A stretch of DNA of 7,527 bases from JBCDIQ01 sp039024295 (GTDB lineage: Bacteria > Bacteroidota > Bacteroidia > J057). The position numbers were made by a program, and so were the translations under genes. Numbering within the stretch: position 1 is the first letter of the stretch; each line of letters starts with the position of its first letter. Shown here piece by piece: positions 6,868-7,527 of the stretch. The stretch is from assembly GCA_039024295.1 (NCBI GenBank), contig JBCDIQ010000302.1, positions 1-7,527 of the forward strand. The letters run 5' to 3'. The notes beneath the pieces were generated by a model. That model did no database searches and was not told the origin of the DNA. It was given only the letters and a program-made list of their open reading frames with translations.

Positions 6868-6930
6868 TTAGTTCTTATTCGCCATTGGCATTAATCTTTT
6901 CGACTCAAAGTCGAGTGACCAATAAACTAA
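6868..6930. repeat. Nested inverted repeat after the ABC1-kinase gene
   Basis: Three nested complementary pairs share one centre: TTAGTT (6868-6873) with AACTAA (6925-6930), ATTGG (6884-6888) with CCAAT (6919-6923), and TCGACT (6900-6905) with AGTCGA (6909-6914), the last with a 3-nt loop. Unpaired bases lie mostly in the left arm. It starts 6 nt after the kinase stop. No T-run follows on either strand, so it is not a standard intrinsic terminator, but it could shape or protect the 3' end of the operon mRNA. The remaining part of 6931-7054 shows no supported gene. Confidence 0.5.
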
Positions 6931-7054
6931 AGTTGAGACAGTATGTGCTTCCTGGGTGGAATATTTGTCACGATGGAAAATTATGAGGTATCCCGTAAAC
7001 GAAAGCATTTTACCAAGTCTCCTGCCATTAGAACTTCTGGACTTTTAGCAGAAA

Positions 7055-7125
7055 GACTAAGTCTGAGTTTCATACTCAAAAACGATTCTTTGTTCATTCG
7101 GCCATTTTGGGATCGTTTCTTAGTC
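7055..7125. repeat. Branched inverted-repeat structure just past the AbiEii-like stop
   Basis: GACTAAG (7055-7061) pairs with CTTAGTC (7119-7125), and AAACGAT (7080-7086) pairs with ATCGTTT (7112-7118). The two right arms are contiguous, 14 nt in all. The left gap holds its own hairpin, TGAGT-TTCAT-ACTCA (7064-7078). On the minus strand it lies 6 nt downstream of the AbiEii-like stop codon and is followed by TTTCT, so it may act as a 3' structure or weak terminator for that gene. It could also be a module-boundary element. Confidence 0.45.
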
Positions 7126-7131
7126 AGACGA

Positions 7132-7527
7132 TTATATTTTTTCTATCAGCTCCTTTCTTATACGTTGGTAAGCTTCATCCTGGTTATATTCAGTTCCTGG
7201 CCTTAAGAGCGCAAAAATATCCCCCTCGAAATCGGGATCCTTTAATTTATCCTCCATATTTCGTAGGAATTGTTTTCGGGTGGGAGGACGGTTTACAGAA
7301 AATTTCATGTATTCCTTAAAGCAATAGATCAGCTTTTCGGTATCAATGTCAAGTTTATTCAAAGCATGGTACAGATCGAATAGGTCCCGACCTTTTTTAC
7401 GTTGATACAAAGCTCGCAATTTAGTTCCCAACATTTCTTCAATCTGAAACGAAATGAGCTGGCAAGAGCCATTCACCCAGGTATTTTTTATCGTATGATC
7501 AATTTTATGGTAACCGAATACCGTGAA
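7132..7527 (-). CDS. AbiEii/AbiGii-like nucleotidyltransferase toxin, C-terminal part (5' end outside window)
   Basis: 131 codons are visible, and the frame stays open to the right edge of the window. The GTG at 7476 is only an internal valine codon, because the upstream residues (HKIDHTIKNTW) continue in frame. The key evidence is the block GTKLRALYQRKKGRDLFDL (about 7428-7372), a hallmark of the AbiEii nucleotidyltransferase-toxin family, followed by a helical tail rich in Lys, Asp and Glu. The N-terminal nucleotidyltransferase core with its catalytic acidic residues would lie beyond the window. In known AbiE type IV toxin-antitoxin systems, AbiEii inhibits growth, the AbiEi antitoxin/repressor is encoded just upstream, and the pair can give abortive infection against phage. 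AbiEi would therefore be expected beyond 7527 on the minus strand. The region is poorer in GC (about 39% by hand count) than the genes to its left, which fits horizontal acquisition. Confidence 0.82.
   Translation of the reverse strand, partial: FTVFGYHKIDHTIKNTWVNGSCQLISFQIEEMLGTKLRALYQRKKGRDLFDLYHALNKLDIDTEKLIYCFKEYMKFSVNRPPTRKQFLRNMEDKLKDPDFEGDIFALLRPGTEYNQDEAYQRIRKELIEKI

Noticed and set aside
7055..7125. tRNA gene suggested by a 7-bp outer stem and inner arms over about 71 nt
   Set aside because: There is no TTCGA-type T-arm, no anticodon arm in the right place, and the two right arms are contiguous, unlike a tRNA cloverleaf.
6943..7206. Plus-strand open frame of 87 codons overlapping the AbiEii-like gene
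   Set aside because: It overlaps the end of a gene with a clear family motif on the opposite strand and spans the inverted-repeat structure; no homology is recognisable.
7474..7476. GTG as a start codon for a complete 114-residue protein
   Set aside because: The frame is open upstream to the window edge and the upstream residues fit the AbiEii family, so the gene is partial and the GTG is internal.

Overview
The window looks like chromosomal DNA from a member of the Bacteroidota, possibly of the Saprospiria/Cytophagia type. Three things point there: a secreted protein ending in a gliding-motility-type (type B) type IX secretion sorting domain; a TAnnTTTG-type -7 promoter element in front of the first gene; and start codons that mostly lack a strong Shine-Dalgarno sequence. 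The genus cannot be fixed from the sequence.

Layout from left to right. Positions 1-59 are a 9-bp tandem repeat abutting a probable promoter. Next comes miaB (119-1615, +), the tRNA methylthiotransferase. An approximately 180-bp spacer with small hairpins leads to a 617-residue secreted multidomain protein (1796-3649, +) with a signal peptide, a jelly-roll-like domain, Ig/PKD-like and SprB-like modules, and a C-terminal sorting domain. A hairpin with T-runs on both sides (3684-3716) separates it from a convergent gene (3749-4747, -) for an exported protein made almost wholly of 13 MORN repeats in exact 23-residue register. Across a divergent, AT-rich intergenic region with a candidate operator lies a two-gene operon: a TetR-like regulator (4916-5542, +) and, 2 nt later, an ABC1/AarF/UbiB-type atypical kinase (5545-6861, +). 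The last part (6862-7131) is non-coding and holds two nested inverted-repeat structures. The right edge is the C-terminal part of an AbiEii-like nucleotidyltransferase toxin (7132-7527, -), cut by the window end.

The genes do not form one pathway. The miaB gene is housekeeping, and the two exported proteins are envelope or surface proteins. The TetR/ABC1 pair is the clearest functional unit: the near-zero gap implies co-transcription and suggests the regulator controls the kinase gene and perhaps the divergent MORN gene. The AbiEii fragment has lower GC (about 39% by hand count over 7141-7500, against roughly 48-55% in sampled stretches of miaB and the kinase gene). It is probably the edge of a horizontally acquired AbiE toxin-antitoxin or phage-defence module that continues beyond the window.

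The points most worth a second look are the altered KxGQ motif (KVAQ) in the ABC1 kinase paired with a TetR regulator, the perfectly phased MORN array, the tandem repeat overlapping the miaB promoter region, and the AbiE edge. I did not find evidence for a wholly new multi-gene system inside the window.
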